Source: Kitasatospora viridis
GTDB lineage: Bacteria > Actinomycetota > Actinomycetes > Streptomycetales > Streptomycetaceae
Direction: 5' to 3'
Assembly (NCBI RefSeq): GCF_007829815.1
Contig: NZ_VIWT01000001.1
Location: forward strand, 62,001 to 126,000
DNA: 64,000 bases
Under the pieces are notes generated by a model. That model made no database searches. It was not told the DNA's origin and was given only the letters and a program-made list of their open reading frames with translations. Below are positions 24,163 through 31,597 of this stretch, in pieces. The position numbers were made by a program, and so were the translations under genes. Position 1 is the first letter of the stretch. Every line of letters begins with the position of its first letter.

Positions 24163-25286
24163 GGCGTCCAACCTTCCACTGGTTCCTGCCGACACACGGC
24201 GACAGCAGGGACATCGTCGGCGGCGGCCACGCTTCGGCGGTCGGCACGGCGGCCCGGGACCGTCCGGCGTCGCCCGCGTACCTGCGGCTCATCGCGAGTG
24301 CCGCCGAGCAACTGGGCTTCGCCGGAGCGCTGACCCCGACCGGTGCCTGGGCCGACGACGCGTGGCTCGCCACGGCGGCACTCGCTCCCGTCACCCAGCG
24401 GCTGAAGTACATCGTGGCGTTCCGGCCCGGTCTCGCCTCGCCCCTGCTGGTCGCCCAACAGGCCGCGACCTTCCAGAAGTTCTCCGGGGGGCGGCTGTTG
24501 CTGAACGTCGTCGTCGGCGGTGAGAGCCGGGAGCAGCGGGCCTACGGCGACTACCTCGACAAGGAGCAGCGCTACGCGAGGGCCGATGAATTCCTCGGTG
24601 TCGTGCGGGGGTTGTGGCGCGGCGACACCGTCGACTTCGAGGGTCAGCACGTACGCCTCTCGCGAGCGCGCCTCGCGGACACTCCCGACCCCACTCCCGC
24701 GATCTACTTCGGCGGTTCCTCCGAGGCTGCCGGCCCGGTCGCCGCACGGCATGCGGACGTCTACCTCACCTGGGGCGAACCGCCGGCCGCCGTGGCCGAG
24801 AAGATCGAGTGGATCCGGGGCCTGGCCGCAGCCGAGGGCCGGGAGATCCGGTTCGGCATCAGGTTCCACGTCATCACCCGCAACACCGCCCAGGACGCCT
24901 GGGCGCAGGCGGAACGCCTGCTGTCCGGCATCGACCCCCGGGTGCAGCGCTCGGTCCTGACCGGGCTCCGGCGCAGCGAATCCGAGGGGCAGCGGCGGAT
25001 GGTGGCGCTGCACAACGGAGCGCGCGACAACCTGGAGGTCTACCCGAACCTCTGGGCCGGCTTCGGCTTGGTGCGGCGAGGCGCCGGCACCGCCCTGGTG
25101 GGCAGCCACGAGGAGGTCGCCGACCGGATCGCCGAGTACCACGCCCTGGGTATCGACGAGTTCATCCTCTCGGGCTTCCCGCACCTCGAAGAGGCGTACT
25201 GGTTCGGCGAGGGCGTGTTGCCCGTGCTCACCGGGCGCGGCCTCTGGGCCGGAGCAACTGCCGACGGTGCGGCGCCCGTTCAGTGA
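24159..25286 (+). CDS. SsuD-like FMNH2-dependent monooxygenase (LLM class)
   Basis: 375 aa, luciferase-like TIM barrel. It follows E. coli SsuD closely along its whole length: FHWFLPTHGD at the N-terminus, ALTPTG, VTQRLKYIVAFRP, LYLTWGEPP-like VYLTWGEPPAAVAEKIE, EIRFGIRFHVI, RMVALHNGARDNLE, GLVRRGAGTALVG and ILSGFPHLEEAYW. SsuD cleaves alkanesulfonates to aldehyde plus sulfite using reduced flavin. In this cluster it could desulfonate or hydroxylate an intermediate. No partner flavin reductase (SsuE) or sulfonate ABC transporter is nearby, so simple sulfur scavenging is less likely. Start ATG 24159 overlaps the dehydrogenase stop. Confidence 0.9.
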   Translation: MRRPTFHWFLPTHGDSRDIVGGGHASAVGTAARDRPASPAYLRLIASAAEQLGFAGALTPTGAWADDAWLATAALAPVTQRLKYIVAFRPGLASPLLVAQQAATFQKFSGGRLLLNVVVGGESREQRAYGDYLDKEQRYARADEFLGVVRGLWRGDTVDFEGQHVRLSRARLADTPDPTPAIYFGGSSEAAGPVAARHADVYLTWGEPPAAVAEKIEWIRGLAAAEGREIRFGIRFHVITRNTAQDAWAQAERLLSGIDPRVQRSVLTGLRRSESEGQRRMVALHNGARDNLEVYPNLWAGFGLVRRGAGTALVGSHEEVADRIAEYHALGIDEFILSGFPHLEEAYWFGEGVLPVLTGRGLWAGATADGAAPVQ

Positions 25287-25321
25287 GTCAGACGCCACCA
25301 ACCGCTCTCGAAGGGAGTTCC

Positions 25322-25594
25322 GTGGACACCGAGGTATGGCCCCAGCAGTTCGAAGACATCCTCCGCCCCTTCCTGCCCTATCTCTACGACGACCAATCGC
25401 TGACGCCCGATCTCGATCTCCGCGACCTGGGCCTCGATTCGCTGGCGGCAGTCGGCGTGATGGTGGCCCTGGAAGAAGGCTTCGGCATCACGATTCCGGA
25501 CGAAGCGTTCGACGACGCGACCGTCTCGACACCGGCGAGCCTCTGGACGACCGTCCGGAAGCTGGTGGAGACACGAGCAGAGCACGGCGAATGA
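25322..25594 (+). CDS. Acyl/peptidyl carrier protein
   Basis: 90 aa from GTG 25322, with AAGGGAG 5 nt upstream. It is a four-helix carrier protein with the phosphopantetheine attachment site LGLDSLAAVG (Ser40), acidic overall, and GITIPDEAFDDATVSTPASL typical of helix II-III. No other domain is fused, so the ligase and condensation protein of the cluster must act in trans on it. Its stop overlaps the FkbM gene start by 4 nt. No phosphopantetheinyl transferase is encoded in the window. Confidence 0.93.
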   Translation: MDTEVWPQQFEDILRPFLPYLYDDQSLTPDLDLRDLGLDSLAAVGVMVALEEGFGITIPDEAFDDATVSTPASLWTTVRKLVETRAEHGE

Positions 25595-26424
25595 CGACCC
25601 CCGGGCCATCGGGACCACGGCTCGACCTGGACCGGGTCGAAGGCGTCAACCGCTACGAAACCCGGCACCTCCACGAGGACATCTTCGTCCGGCGGTGCTA
25701 TCTGCGCGGCGCAGTGGTGCTGCCCGCTGCGGCGACGGTCTTCGACGTGGGCGCGAATATCGGAATGTTCTCCCTGTTCGTCCTGTCCGAGAGCCCGGGC
25801 GCGACGGTGCACGCCTTCGAGCCGATCGGTTTCCTCGCCGAAAAGCTCCGCCGCAATGCGTCCCTGCTCGGCGGCGACGTCCGTGTTCACCACTGCGGAC
25901 TGTCCGACGCGGAGCGCCAGGCCTGGTTCGCGTTCTATCCGGGGTACTCGGTCATGTCCACACTGCGCGAGTACGCGGACGCGGCGGCGGACAAGGCCGT
26001 GGTGAGTCGGTTCCTGACCGACGGCCGGAGCGACGAGAAGGTGCTGCGCCGAGTGGACAGCCTGCTTTCGCACCGGTTCCAGGACCGGCAGGAACAGGTC
26101 CGTCTGCGCCGCCTGTCCCAGGTCATCGACGAGGAGGGGGTCGAGCGGATCGATCTGCTGAAGATCGACGTGCAGCGGGCCGAACTCGACGTGCTGGCGG
26201 GGCTGGAAGCCCGTCACTGGCCCTTGGTGCAGCAGGTGGCGATGGAGATCCACGACGCACCGGGCACCTCGACGCAGGGCCGGCTCGCGTGGACCGTGGC
26301 GCTGCTCGCCGCCCAGGGGTTCGACGTCCAGGTGTTCCAGGACGACCACCTGGCCGGCACCGATCGGCACGCCTTGTTCGCCGTCCGCCCCGCCACCTGC
26401 GCGGCGAGGCGCACCACGGGGTGA
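25591..26424 (+). CDS. FkbM-family methyltransferase
   Basis: 277 aa. The SAM site is VFDVGANIGMFSL (about 49-61), with HAFEPIGF as motif II. LSQVIDEEGVERIDLLKIDVQRAELDVLAGLE is the FkbM signature that precedes the catalytic region. FkbM proteins are usually O-methyltransferases of sugars, peptides or polyketides. It is the last gene of the second operon and, with the other methyltransferase, means the product probably carries up to two methyl groups. Confidence 0.9.
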   Translation: MTTPGPSGPRLDLDRVEGVNRYETRHLHEDIFVRRCYLRGAVVLPAAATVFDVGANIGMFSLFVLSESPGATVHAFEPIGFLAEKLRRNASLLGGDVRVHHCGLSDAERQAWFAFYPGYSVMSTLREYADAAADKAVVSRFLTDGRSDEKVLRRVDSLLSHRFQDRQEQVRLRRLSQVIDEEGVERIDLLKIDVQRAELDVLAGLEARHWPLVQQVAMEIHDAPGTSTQGRLAWTVALLAAQGFDVQVFQDDHLAGTDRHALFAVRPATCAARRTTG

Positions 26425-26461
26425 ACAACAGGCGAACATGATCACGAAGCAGCTGTCCCGG

Positions 26462-26590
26462 GCTTATCTACGTGCGTATACTCACACCTCAGAAGTGAGA
26501 TGCCGATAAGCGGCGGAACAGGAGGGCAAAGCGCGACGACGCGTGGGCCGACGCTCCTGTCCGCCTTTCTTCGGCTGTGCGAAGAAAGGC
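26462..26590 (+). promoter_or_regulatory. Structured 5' leader and promoter region of the LuxR gene
   Basis: A possible -10 (TATACT, 26477-26482) lies inside nested inverted repeats: GCTTATC (26462) with GATAAGC (26505), CTCAC (26481) with GTGAG (26495), and ACAGGAG (26518) with CTCCTGT (26554). The last element is a perfect 11-bp hairpin (26563-26573 with 26580-26590, 6-nt loop) whose 3' arm contains GAAAGG, the only Shine-Dalgarno, 5 nt before the ATG. Translation should be blocked when it folds. Confidence 0.6.
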
Positions 26591-26594
26591 CCCC

Positions 26595-26918
26595 ATGAAT
26601 TCCACCGATAGCATCTCCGAGCCAGAATGTTCTCGACTCCCCGACTGGTTACCACATGCCCTGAAGGAGTCCAGAAGGCTGACCAAGATGCAGTCGGAGG
26701 TGCTGTCGCACTTGGCCGCCGGAATGGACATCCGCTCCACGGCGCGATTGATGAACCGAAGTGAGCGAACCATCAAGGCGCACACCACGGCAATACTCAA
26801 CCGGCTCTCCCTCGGCTCCCGGCTGCAGGCAGGAATCGTGGCCTACCACCTCGTGACACAAGGGGCACTGACCCTGCCTCAGCCCGAGAACGGCCCCACG
26901 GACCGACTGACCGACTGA
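26595..26918 (+). CDS. Small LuxR-type HTH regulator with a TTA codon
   Basis: 107 aa from ATG 26595. Residues about 35-90 form the GerE/LuxR helix-turn-helix (MQSEVLSHLAAGMDIRSTARLMNRSERTIKAHTTAIL). There is no receiver, PAS or ATPase domain, so it is a DNA-binding-only regulator like the RamA/WhiB-linked small LuxR proteins. Codon 19 (26649-26651) is TTA, read only by the bldA tRNA in streptomycetes, which would tie expression to development. The Shine-Dalgarno is buried in a hairpin. Codon use is less GC-biased than in flanking core genes. It is the likely pathway-specific regulator. Confidence 0.85.
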   Translation: MNSTDSISEPECSRLPDWLPHALKESRRLTKMQSEVLSHLAAGMDIRSTARLMNRSERTIKAHTTAILNRLSLGSRLQAGIVAYHLVTQGALTLPQPENGPTDRLTD

Positions 26919-26928
26919 CCGACTGACC
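26901..26928. repeat. 8-bp tandem repeat over the LuxR stop codon
   Basis: GACCGACT occurs three times in a row and then GACCGTCA. The second and third units span the TGA stop (26916-26918). Confidence 0.65.
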
Positions 26929-27004
26929 GTCACAGAATGAGCTGACCCGCGTCCTCCCGCTCGACGATCGAGACGCCCCAGTCACGGCCGCCGCTCCCCG
27001 CCCC

Positions 27005-27967
27005 TCAGCGCTCCCTGCCCCGCGGCATCAGCGGCCCCGGCGGCAACTTCGGCGCGTGCAGCCGCGCCCCGTCGTACCCGTGCACCTCGCCGAACCGGGC
27101 GCCGTCCTCCCAGTCGGCCCGCGCCTGCCTGATGTCCTCGTCGGTGCGCCCCACGAAGTTCCACCACATCACCAGGTGCTCCTCGAACGGCTCGCCGCCG
27201 AGCAGCAGCAGCGACGCGTCCGTGCGTGCCAGCAGGGTGAGTTCGCGGCGGCCGCAGCCCAGGTAGAGGATCGAGCCGGGCTCGACCCGGACGCCGTCGA
27301 CGTCGACGCTGCCGCTGATCGCGAGGGCGGCGTACTCGAAGGCGGGGTCGAGGGGGAGGGTGCGGGCGGTGCTGGACTCGGCGAGGGTGAGGTCGACGCC
27401 GACCAGGGGGCTGTAGGTGGTGCCGGGCGAGGTGGCGCCGTCGACGGAGCCGAGGATCACGGTGCCGTGCAGGCCGGCCACCGAGACGGTCGGGAGGTCG
27501 GCGTGGTGCTCGAAGGTGGGGGCGGTGTGGCGGTGGGCGTCGGGCAGGGCGACCCAGAGCTGGGCGCCGTGCAGGAGGCGGGCGTGGTCGCGCGGGGACT
27601 CCTCGGAGTGCGAGATGGCCCGGCCCGAGGTCATCAGGCCGAGCTCGCGCGGGCGCACGGTCTGCAGGCTGCCGAGGCTGTCGCGGTGCAGCACCTCGCC
27701 GTCGTGCAGCCAGCTGACGGTCTGCAGGCCCATGTGCGGGTGCGGCGGCACCTGCATGCCGGGCTGGTCGGCGATGTCGTCGGGGCCGTAGTGGTCGACG
27801 AAGCACCAGGCGCCGACCATCCGGCGGCCGAGGGTCGGCAGCAGGCGGCGGACCTGGGTGCTCTCGCCGAGCTGGACGGTGCGGCCGGTCAGCAGGTCGC
27901 GGGTGGGGCCGGCGCTCGCGTCGCCGCCGCACAGCGTGGTCACGGGCTTGAGGTCGAGGTTGCTCAC
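27005..27967 (-). CDS. Pirin family protein
   Basis: 320 aa from GTG 27967. It is a bicupin: the N-terminal barrel has the pirin metal motif PPHPHMGLQTVSWLHDGEVLHRDSLG (His residues about 77-79) and the downstream SHSEESP. The C-terminal barrel is degenerate. Pirins are iron proteins, some with quercetinase activity and some regulating metabolism; the role here is unknown. After its stop the same frame stays open for 24 more codons (see findings). Confidence 0.9.
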   Translation of the reverse strand: MSNLDLKPVTTLCGGDASAGPTRDLLTGRTVQLGESTQVRRLLPTLGRRMVGAWCFVDHYGPDDIADQPGMQVPPHPHMGLQTVSWLHDGEVLHRDSLGSLQTVRPRELGLMTSGRAISHSEESPRDHARLLHGAQLWVALPDAHRHTAPTFEHHADLPTVSVAGLHGTVILGSVDGATSPGTTYSPLVGVDLTLAESSTARTLPLDPAFEYAALAISGSVDVDGVRVEPGSILYLGCGRRELTLLARTDASLLLLGGEPFEEHLVMWWNFVGRTDEDIRQARADWEDGARFGEVHGYDGARLHAPKLPPGPLMPRGRER

Positions 27968-27990
27968 CCGATCACGGTAGCGAACCCGGC

Positions 27991-28074
27991 CGCCCGTTGA
28001 CCCCCCGTCAGTACCGCCCGCCCATTGACCCCCCGTCAGTACCGCCCGCCCGTTGACCCCCCGTCAGTGCCGGC
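27991..28074. repeat. 28-bp tandem repeat, 3 copies, containing the rpe stop codon
   Basis: Three units of 28 bp start at 27991, 28019 and 28047, each with TTGACCCCCCGTCAGT. Units 1 and 2 differ at one base and unit 3 diverges at its end. The rpe stop (TCA on plus, 28064-28066) lies in unit 3 and recurs in the others. Each unit also holds TGAC-N5-GTCA as a short inverted repeat. Confidence 0.85.
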
Positions 28075-28747
28075 AGGCCCAGGGCGCCGTCGCGGTGGTC
28101 GCCGCCGCCTGGGCCCGCAGCGCACGCACGGCCTCGGCGGGGTCGGCGGCGCCGTAGACCGCGGAGCCGGCCACGAAGACGTCGGCGCCGGCCTCGGCGC
28201 AGCGCTCGATGGTGCTGGCCGAGACCCCGCCGTCCACCTGGAGCCAGAGGTCGAGGCCGTGCTTGGAGATCAGCTCCCGGGTGCGGCGGATCTTGGGCAG
28301 CATGATGTCCAGGAAGGCCTGGCCGCCGAAGCCGGGCTCCACGGTCATGATGAGCACCATGTCCAGCTCGGGCAGCAGGTCCTCGTAGGGCTCGATCGGG
28401 GTGGCGGGGCGCAGCGCCATCGAGGCGCGGGCACCCTTGGCGCGGATCTCCCGGGCCAGCCGGACGGGGGCGGCGGCGGCCTCGACGTGGAAGGTGACCG
28501 AGCCGGCCCCGGCCTCCACGTACTGCGGGGCCCAGCGGTCGGGCTGCTCGATCATCAGGTGGCAGTCGAGCGGGGTGTCGGTGGCCCGGGCGAGCGACTC
28601 GACCACCGGCACGCCCAGGGTGAGGTTCGGCACGAAGTGGTTGTCCATCACGTCGACGTGCAGCCAGTCGGCGCCGCGCACGGCCTCGGCCTCCTGGGCG
28701 AGCCGGGCGAAGTCGGCGGACAGGATGCTGGGACTGATCTGGGCCAT
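28064..28747 (-). CDS. rpe: Ribulose-phosphate 3-epimerase
   Basis: 227 aa from ATG 28747 ([13 protein letters not shown]). It is a TIM barrel with the family motifs [28 protein letters not shown] (metal His and Asp), [22 protein letters not shown] and [12 protein letters not shown], in which Asp and His residues bind the active-site metal. It interconverts ribulose-5-P and xylulose-5-P in the pentose phosphate pathway, in the cytoplasm. The C-terminus ([10 protein letters not shown]) ends inside the tandem repeat. Confidence 0.96.
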   Translation of the reverse strand: MAQISPSILSADFARLAQEAEAVRGADWLHVDVMDNHFVPNLTLGVPVVESLARATDTPLDCHLMIEQPDRWAPQYVEAGAGSVTFHVEAAAAPVRLAREIRAKGARASMALRPATPIEPYEDLLPELDMVLIMTVEPGFGGQAFLDIMLPKIRRTRELISKHGLDLWLQVDGGVSASTIERCAEAGADVFVAGSAVYGAADPAEAVRALRAQAAATTATAPWACRH

Positions 28748-28822
28748 TGCGGTGAACCTCACGGTGTCGGCAGGGCCCGCCGCGCGGCCGGCCCTCGTCA
28801 TCATTTCAACGAGGTCATCATC

Positions 28823-29602
28823 TCAACGTCCGCCCCGTCGCAGTACCAGCACGTCGTACCGCTCCAGCACGGGACGCCCCTCCCCCTCCCCCTCCGCCGC
28901 AGCCGCGAGCCGTTCCAGCCCGGCCGCGAACTCCGCCTCCCCCAGCGCCGCCAGCTTGGACTCGGCGCGCAGCGCGTACCGCTCCCGCAGTTCGGCCAGC
29001 GAGCCGGCGATCGGCTGGGCGAAGGACTCCCACCCGTCCGGGACGAACCCGGCGCCGGCGAAGTCGGCGAGCAGCTCCTGCTCCGCGCAGAACCGCCGCC
29101 GGTCGGTGTCGAGCAGTTGCGGCCAGTAGGTGTAGACGGGGCTGTCCAGCCGCTCGCGCACGGTGGTGCGGATCAGCACCCGACCGCCGGGGCGCAGCAC
29201 CCGGGCCAGTTCGCGGGCGGCGGCGGGGCGGTCCGGGATGTGGTGCACGACCCGGGAGATCAGCGCGCCGTCGCAGCTGCCGTCGGGCAGCGGCAGCGCG
29301 TCGGCGAGGCCGTGGAGGTACTCGACCCGGGGGTGGGCGTGGTGCCGGGCGGCCTCGGCGAGCATGGCCTCGCTGGGGTCCACCCCGGTGACGCGGACGC
29401 CGGGCAGCAGTTCGGCGAGCGCGGCGCAGAACACGCCGGTGCCGCAGCCCACCTCCAGCAACCAGCCCGACTCCCCGGGCCGTTCGGCCCGGCCCAACCG
29501 GTCCGCGATCAGCTCGGTCCAGGCGGCGAGGCTGGCGGCCGGCATCGCGTTGCCGCGCTCGTAGGCACCGGCGAGCCGGGGGTCCTGGTGGGCGATCGTC
29601 AT
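28823..29602 (-). CDS. SAM-dependent methyltransferase
   Basis: 259 aa from ATG 29602, preceded by GGAGGAG. Motif I LLEVGCGTGVF (about 48-58), VTGVDPS, then VVHHIPDRPAAARELARVLRPGGRVLIR. It is similar in plan to the cluster methyltransferase at 21992-22735. It is divergent from a short-chain reductase across a 100-nt gap that holds a 17-bp palindrome, so both genes may share one regulator. Substrate unknown. Confidence 0.88.
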   Translation of the reverse strand: MTIAHQDPRLAGAYERGNAMPAASLAAWTELIADRLGRAERPGESGWLLEVGCGTGVFCAALAELLPGVRVTGVDPSEAMLAEAARHHAHPRVEYLHGLADALPLPDGSCDGALISRVVHHIPDRPAAARELARVLRPGGRVLIRTTVRERLDSPVYTYWPQLLDTDRRRFCAEQELLADFAGAGFVPDGWESFAQPIAGSLAELRERYALRAESKLAALGEAEFAAGLERLAAAAEGEGEGRPVLERYDVLVLRRGGR

Positions 29603-29628
29603 CGTGCTCTCCTCCGACAGGCAGCTGG

Positions 29629-29645
29629 GTATAGAATTTCAATAC
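29629..29645. promoter_or_regulatory. 17-bp palindromic operator GTATnGAAnTTCnATAC
   Basis: The arms GTAT.GAA and TTC.ATAC are perfectly self-complementary. It lies in the AT-rich middle of the divergent methyltransferase/SDR gap and overlaps TATAGAAT-like -10 sequence. Confidence 0.55.
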
Positions 29646-29702
29646 AGCGTGCCTCGTAAGTGAACGGGGCACGCCACCTCGTCGCGCACTGGAGCTGAGA
29701 CC

Positions 29703-30533
29703 GTGTCACAGTCCCTCCGCACCATCCTGATCACCGGCGCCACCGACGGCCTGGGCCGCGGCCTGGCGCTGCGGCTGGCCGCACCGGACACCCGGCTCGT
29801 GCTGCACGGCCGCTCCGCCGAACGGGCCGAGCAGGTCGCCGAGCAGGTCCGCGCCCTCGGCGCCACCGCCGAGGTGCGGCTGGCCGACCTGGCCGAGCTG
29901 CACCAGGTCGACCGGCTGGCCGACACCGTGCTGGCCGACTTCGACCGGCTGGACGTGCTGGTCAACAACGCCGGCATCGGCGCCGGCGCACCGGGCGCCG
30001 GCCGCGAGCTGAGCGCGGACGGCTACGAACTGCGCCTCGCCGTCAACCACTTGTCCGGCTACCACCTGACGAACCGCCTGCTCGGCCTGGTCGAACGGGC
30101 CCCGCAAGGCGGACGGATCGTCAACGTCGCCTCGGCGGGCCAGCAGGCGATCGACTTCACCGACCCCCAGCTGACCCGCCGTTACGACGGCGGCACGGCC
30201 TACCGCCAGGCCAAGCTGGCCCAGATCCTGTTCACCTTCGACCTGGCCGAGCGGCTCACCGCGGCGGGTTCCCCGGTGACCGTCAACGCCCTGCACCCCG
30301 CGACCTTCATGGCCACCACCATGGTCCGGGAGGCCGGGGTGGAGCCATGGAGCACGGTCGAGGAGGGGGTGGAGGCGGTCCGGCGCCTGGCCGTCGGCCC
30401 GGCCGGGGAGCGCACCGGCCGGTACTACGACGGCACCCGCGAGACCCGGGCCGACGACCAGGCCTACGACCCGCAGGCCCGCGAGCAACTGCGCGTGCTC
30501 TGCGACGAGTTGGTGGCGAAGGCACTCGGCTGA
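29703..30533 (+). CDS. Short-chain dehydrogenase/reductase
   Basis: 276 aa from GTG 29703. The cofactor motif ITGATDGLGRGLA (TGxxxGxG) is at about 10-22, with LVNNAGIG (NNAG) at about 89-96. The active site has Ser in VNVASAG and the YRQAK motif (YxxxK), where the catalytic Tyr precedes Lys by four. HGRSAERAEQV after the second strand suggests NADP(H) preference. Like retinol-dehydrogenase-type SDRs it keeps ALHPATFMATTM. Substrate unknown. Confidence 0.9.
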   Translation: MSQSLRTILITGATDGLGRGLALRLAAPDTRLVLHGRSAERAEQVAEQVRALGATAEVRLADLAELHQVDRLADTVLADFDRLDVLVNNAGIGAGAPGAGRELSADGYELRLAVNHLSGYHLTNRLLGLVERAPQGGRIVNVASAGQQAIDFTDPQLTRRYDGGTAYRQAKLAQILFTFDLAERLTAAGSPVTVNALHPATFMATTMVREAGVEPWSTVEEGVEAVRRLAVGPAGERTGRYYDGTRETRADDQAYDPQAREQLRVLCDELVAKALG

Positions 30534-30549
30534 GCCCGCCGCGCGGCCG

Positions 30550-31521
30550 CTACCAGGCGTAGTCCTCGGGCGCCGGCCGGTGGCCGGGGAAGATCTCGTC
30601 GAGCCGGTCCAGCGACTTCTGGTCCAGCGTCAGGTCCAGCGCGCCGAGCGCGCCCTGCAACTGCTCCAGGGTGCGCGGGCCGACGATGGGCGCGGTGACG
30701 GCGGGCCGGCTGAGCAGCCAGGCCAGCGCCACCTCGCCGGGCTCCCGGCCCAGCTCGGCGGCGAACTCCTCGTAGGCGGCGAGCTGGTCGCGGTGCTTCT
30801 CCAGGGTGTCCACCGCCCGCTCGCCGACCCGCCGCACGCCCTCGCGCTCCTTGCGCAGCACGCCGCCGAGCAGCCCGCCGCAGAGCGGCGACCAGGGCAG
30901 CACCCCGATCCCGTAGTGCTCGGCGGCCGGCAGCACCTCCAGCTCGACCGCGCGGCGCAGCAGGTTGTAGTAGGACTGCTCGCTGACCAGGCCGAGGAAG
31001 TGCCGGGCACGGGCGGTCTCCTGGGCCTGCGTCAGGTGCCAGCCGGCGAAGTTGCTGGAGCCCACGTAGAGCACCTTGCCCTGGGCGACCAGCAGCTCCA
31101 TCGCCTGCCAGATCTCGTCCCACGGGGTGTCCCGGTCGACGTGGTGCATCTGGTAGAGGTCGATGTGGTCGGTCTGCAGCCGGCGCAGGCTGGCCTCCAC
31201 CTCGCGGCGGATGGCCAGCGCGGAGAGCTTGCCCTGGTTCGGCCAGTCCCCCGTCGCGCCGTAGACCTTGGTGGCCAGCACGGTCTTCTCGCGCCGGCCA
31301 CCGCCCTGGGCGAACCAGTTGCCGATGATCTGCTCGGTGAGGCCCTCGCCCCGCACGCCGCCGTAGACGTTGGCGGTGTCGAAGAAGTTGACGCCCTGTT
31401 CGTGGGCGGTGTCCATGATCCGGTGGGCGTCGGCCTCCGGCGTGTGCGGGCCGAAGTTCATCGTGCCGAGGCAGAGGCGGGAGACGGTGAGGCCGGTGCG
31501 GCCGAGGCGGGTGTACTCCAT
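30550..31521 (-). CDS. Aldo/keto reductase
   Basis: 323 aa from ATG 31521 (MEYTRLGRTG), with AGAGG 8 nt upstream. It is an AKR barrel with the tetrad residues Asp and Tyr in NFFDTANVYGG, Lys in VLATKVYG and His in LYQMHHVDRD. The C-terminal TAPIVGPRTLEQLQ binds the NADPH phosphate. It belongs to the YghZ/Tas-like group acting on varied carbonyls. It converges on the SDR with a 16-nt gap. Confidence 0.92.
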   Translation of the reverse strand: MEYTRLGRTGLTVSRLCLGTMNFGPHTPEADAHRIMDTAHEQGVNFFDTANVYGGVRGEGLTEQIIGNWFAQGGGRREKTVLATKVYGATGDWPNQGKLSALAIRREVEASLRRLQTDHIDLYQMHHVDRDTPWDEIWQAMELLVAQGKVLYVGSSNFAGWHLTQAQETARARHFLGLVSEQSYYNLLRRAVELEVLPAAEHYGIGVLPWSPLCGGLLGGVLRKEREGVRRVGERAVDTLEKHRDQLAAYEEFAAELGREPGEVALAWLLSRPAVTAPIVGPRTLEQLQGALGALDLTLDQKSLDRLDEIFPGHRPAPEDYAW

Positions 31522-31597
31522 GATCCAAGCCTCTGCCACACCGGTCACCCTGTCCAGGCCCTCCCACTACCAGCCTGGCCCCGGTGTCGGACCCGCC

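Noticed and set aside
24159..25286. Simple alkanesulfonate scavenging operon (ssu)
   Set aside because: No SsuE flavin reductase or SsuABC transporter is nearby, and the gene is locked between biosynthetic genes by overlaps.
20658..26424. Classical modular NRPS
   Set aside because: Each function is on its own protein and there is only one carrier domain, with no thioesterase or multidomain module.
27991..28074. Short CRISPR array
   Set aside because: The 28-bp units are directly adjacent with no spacers; it is a simple tandem repeat.
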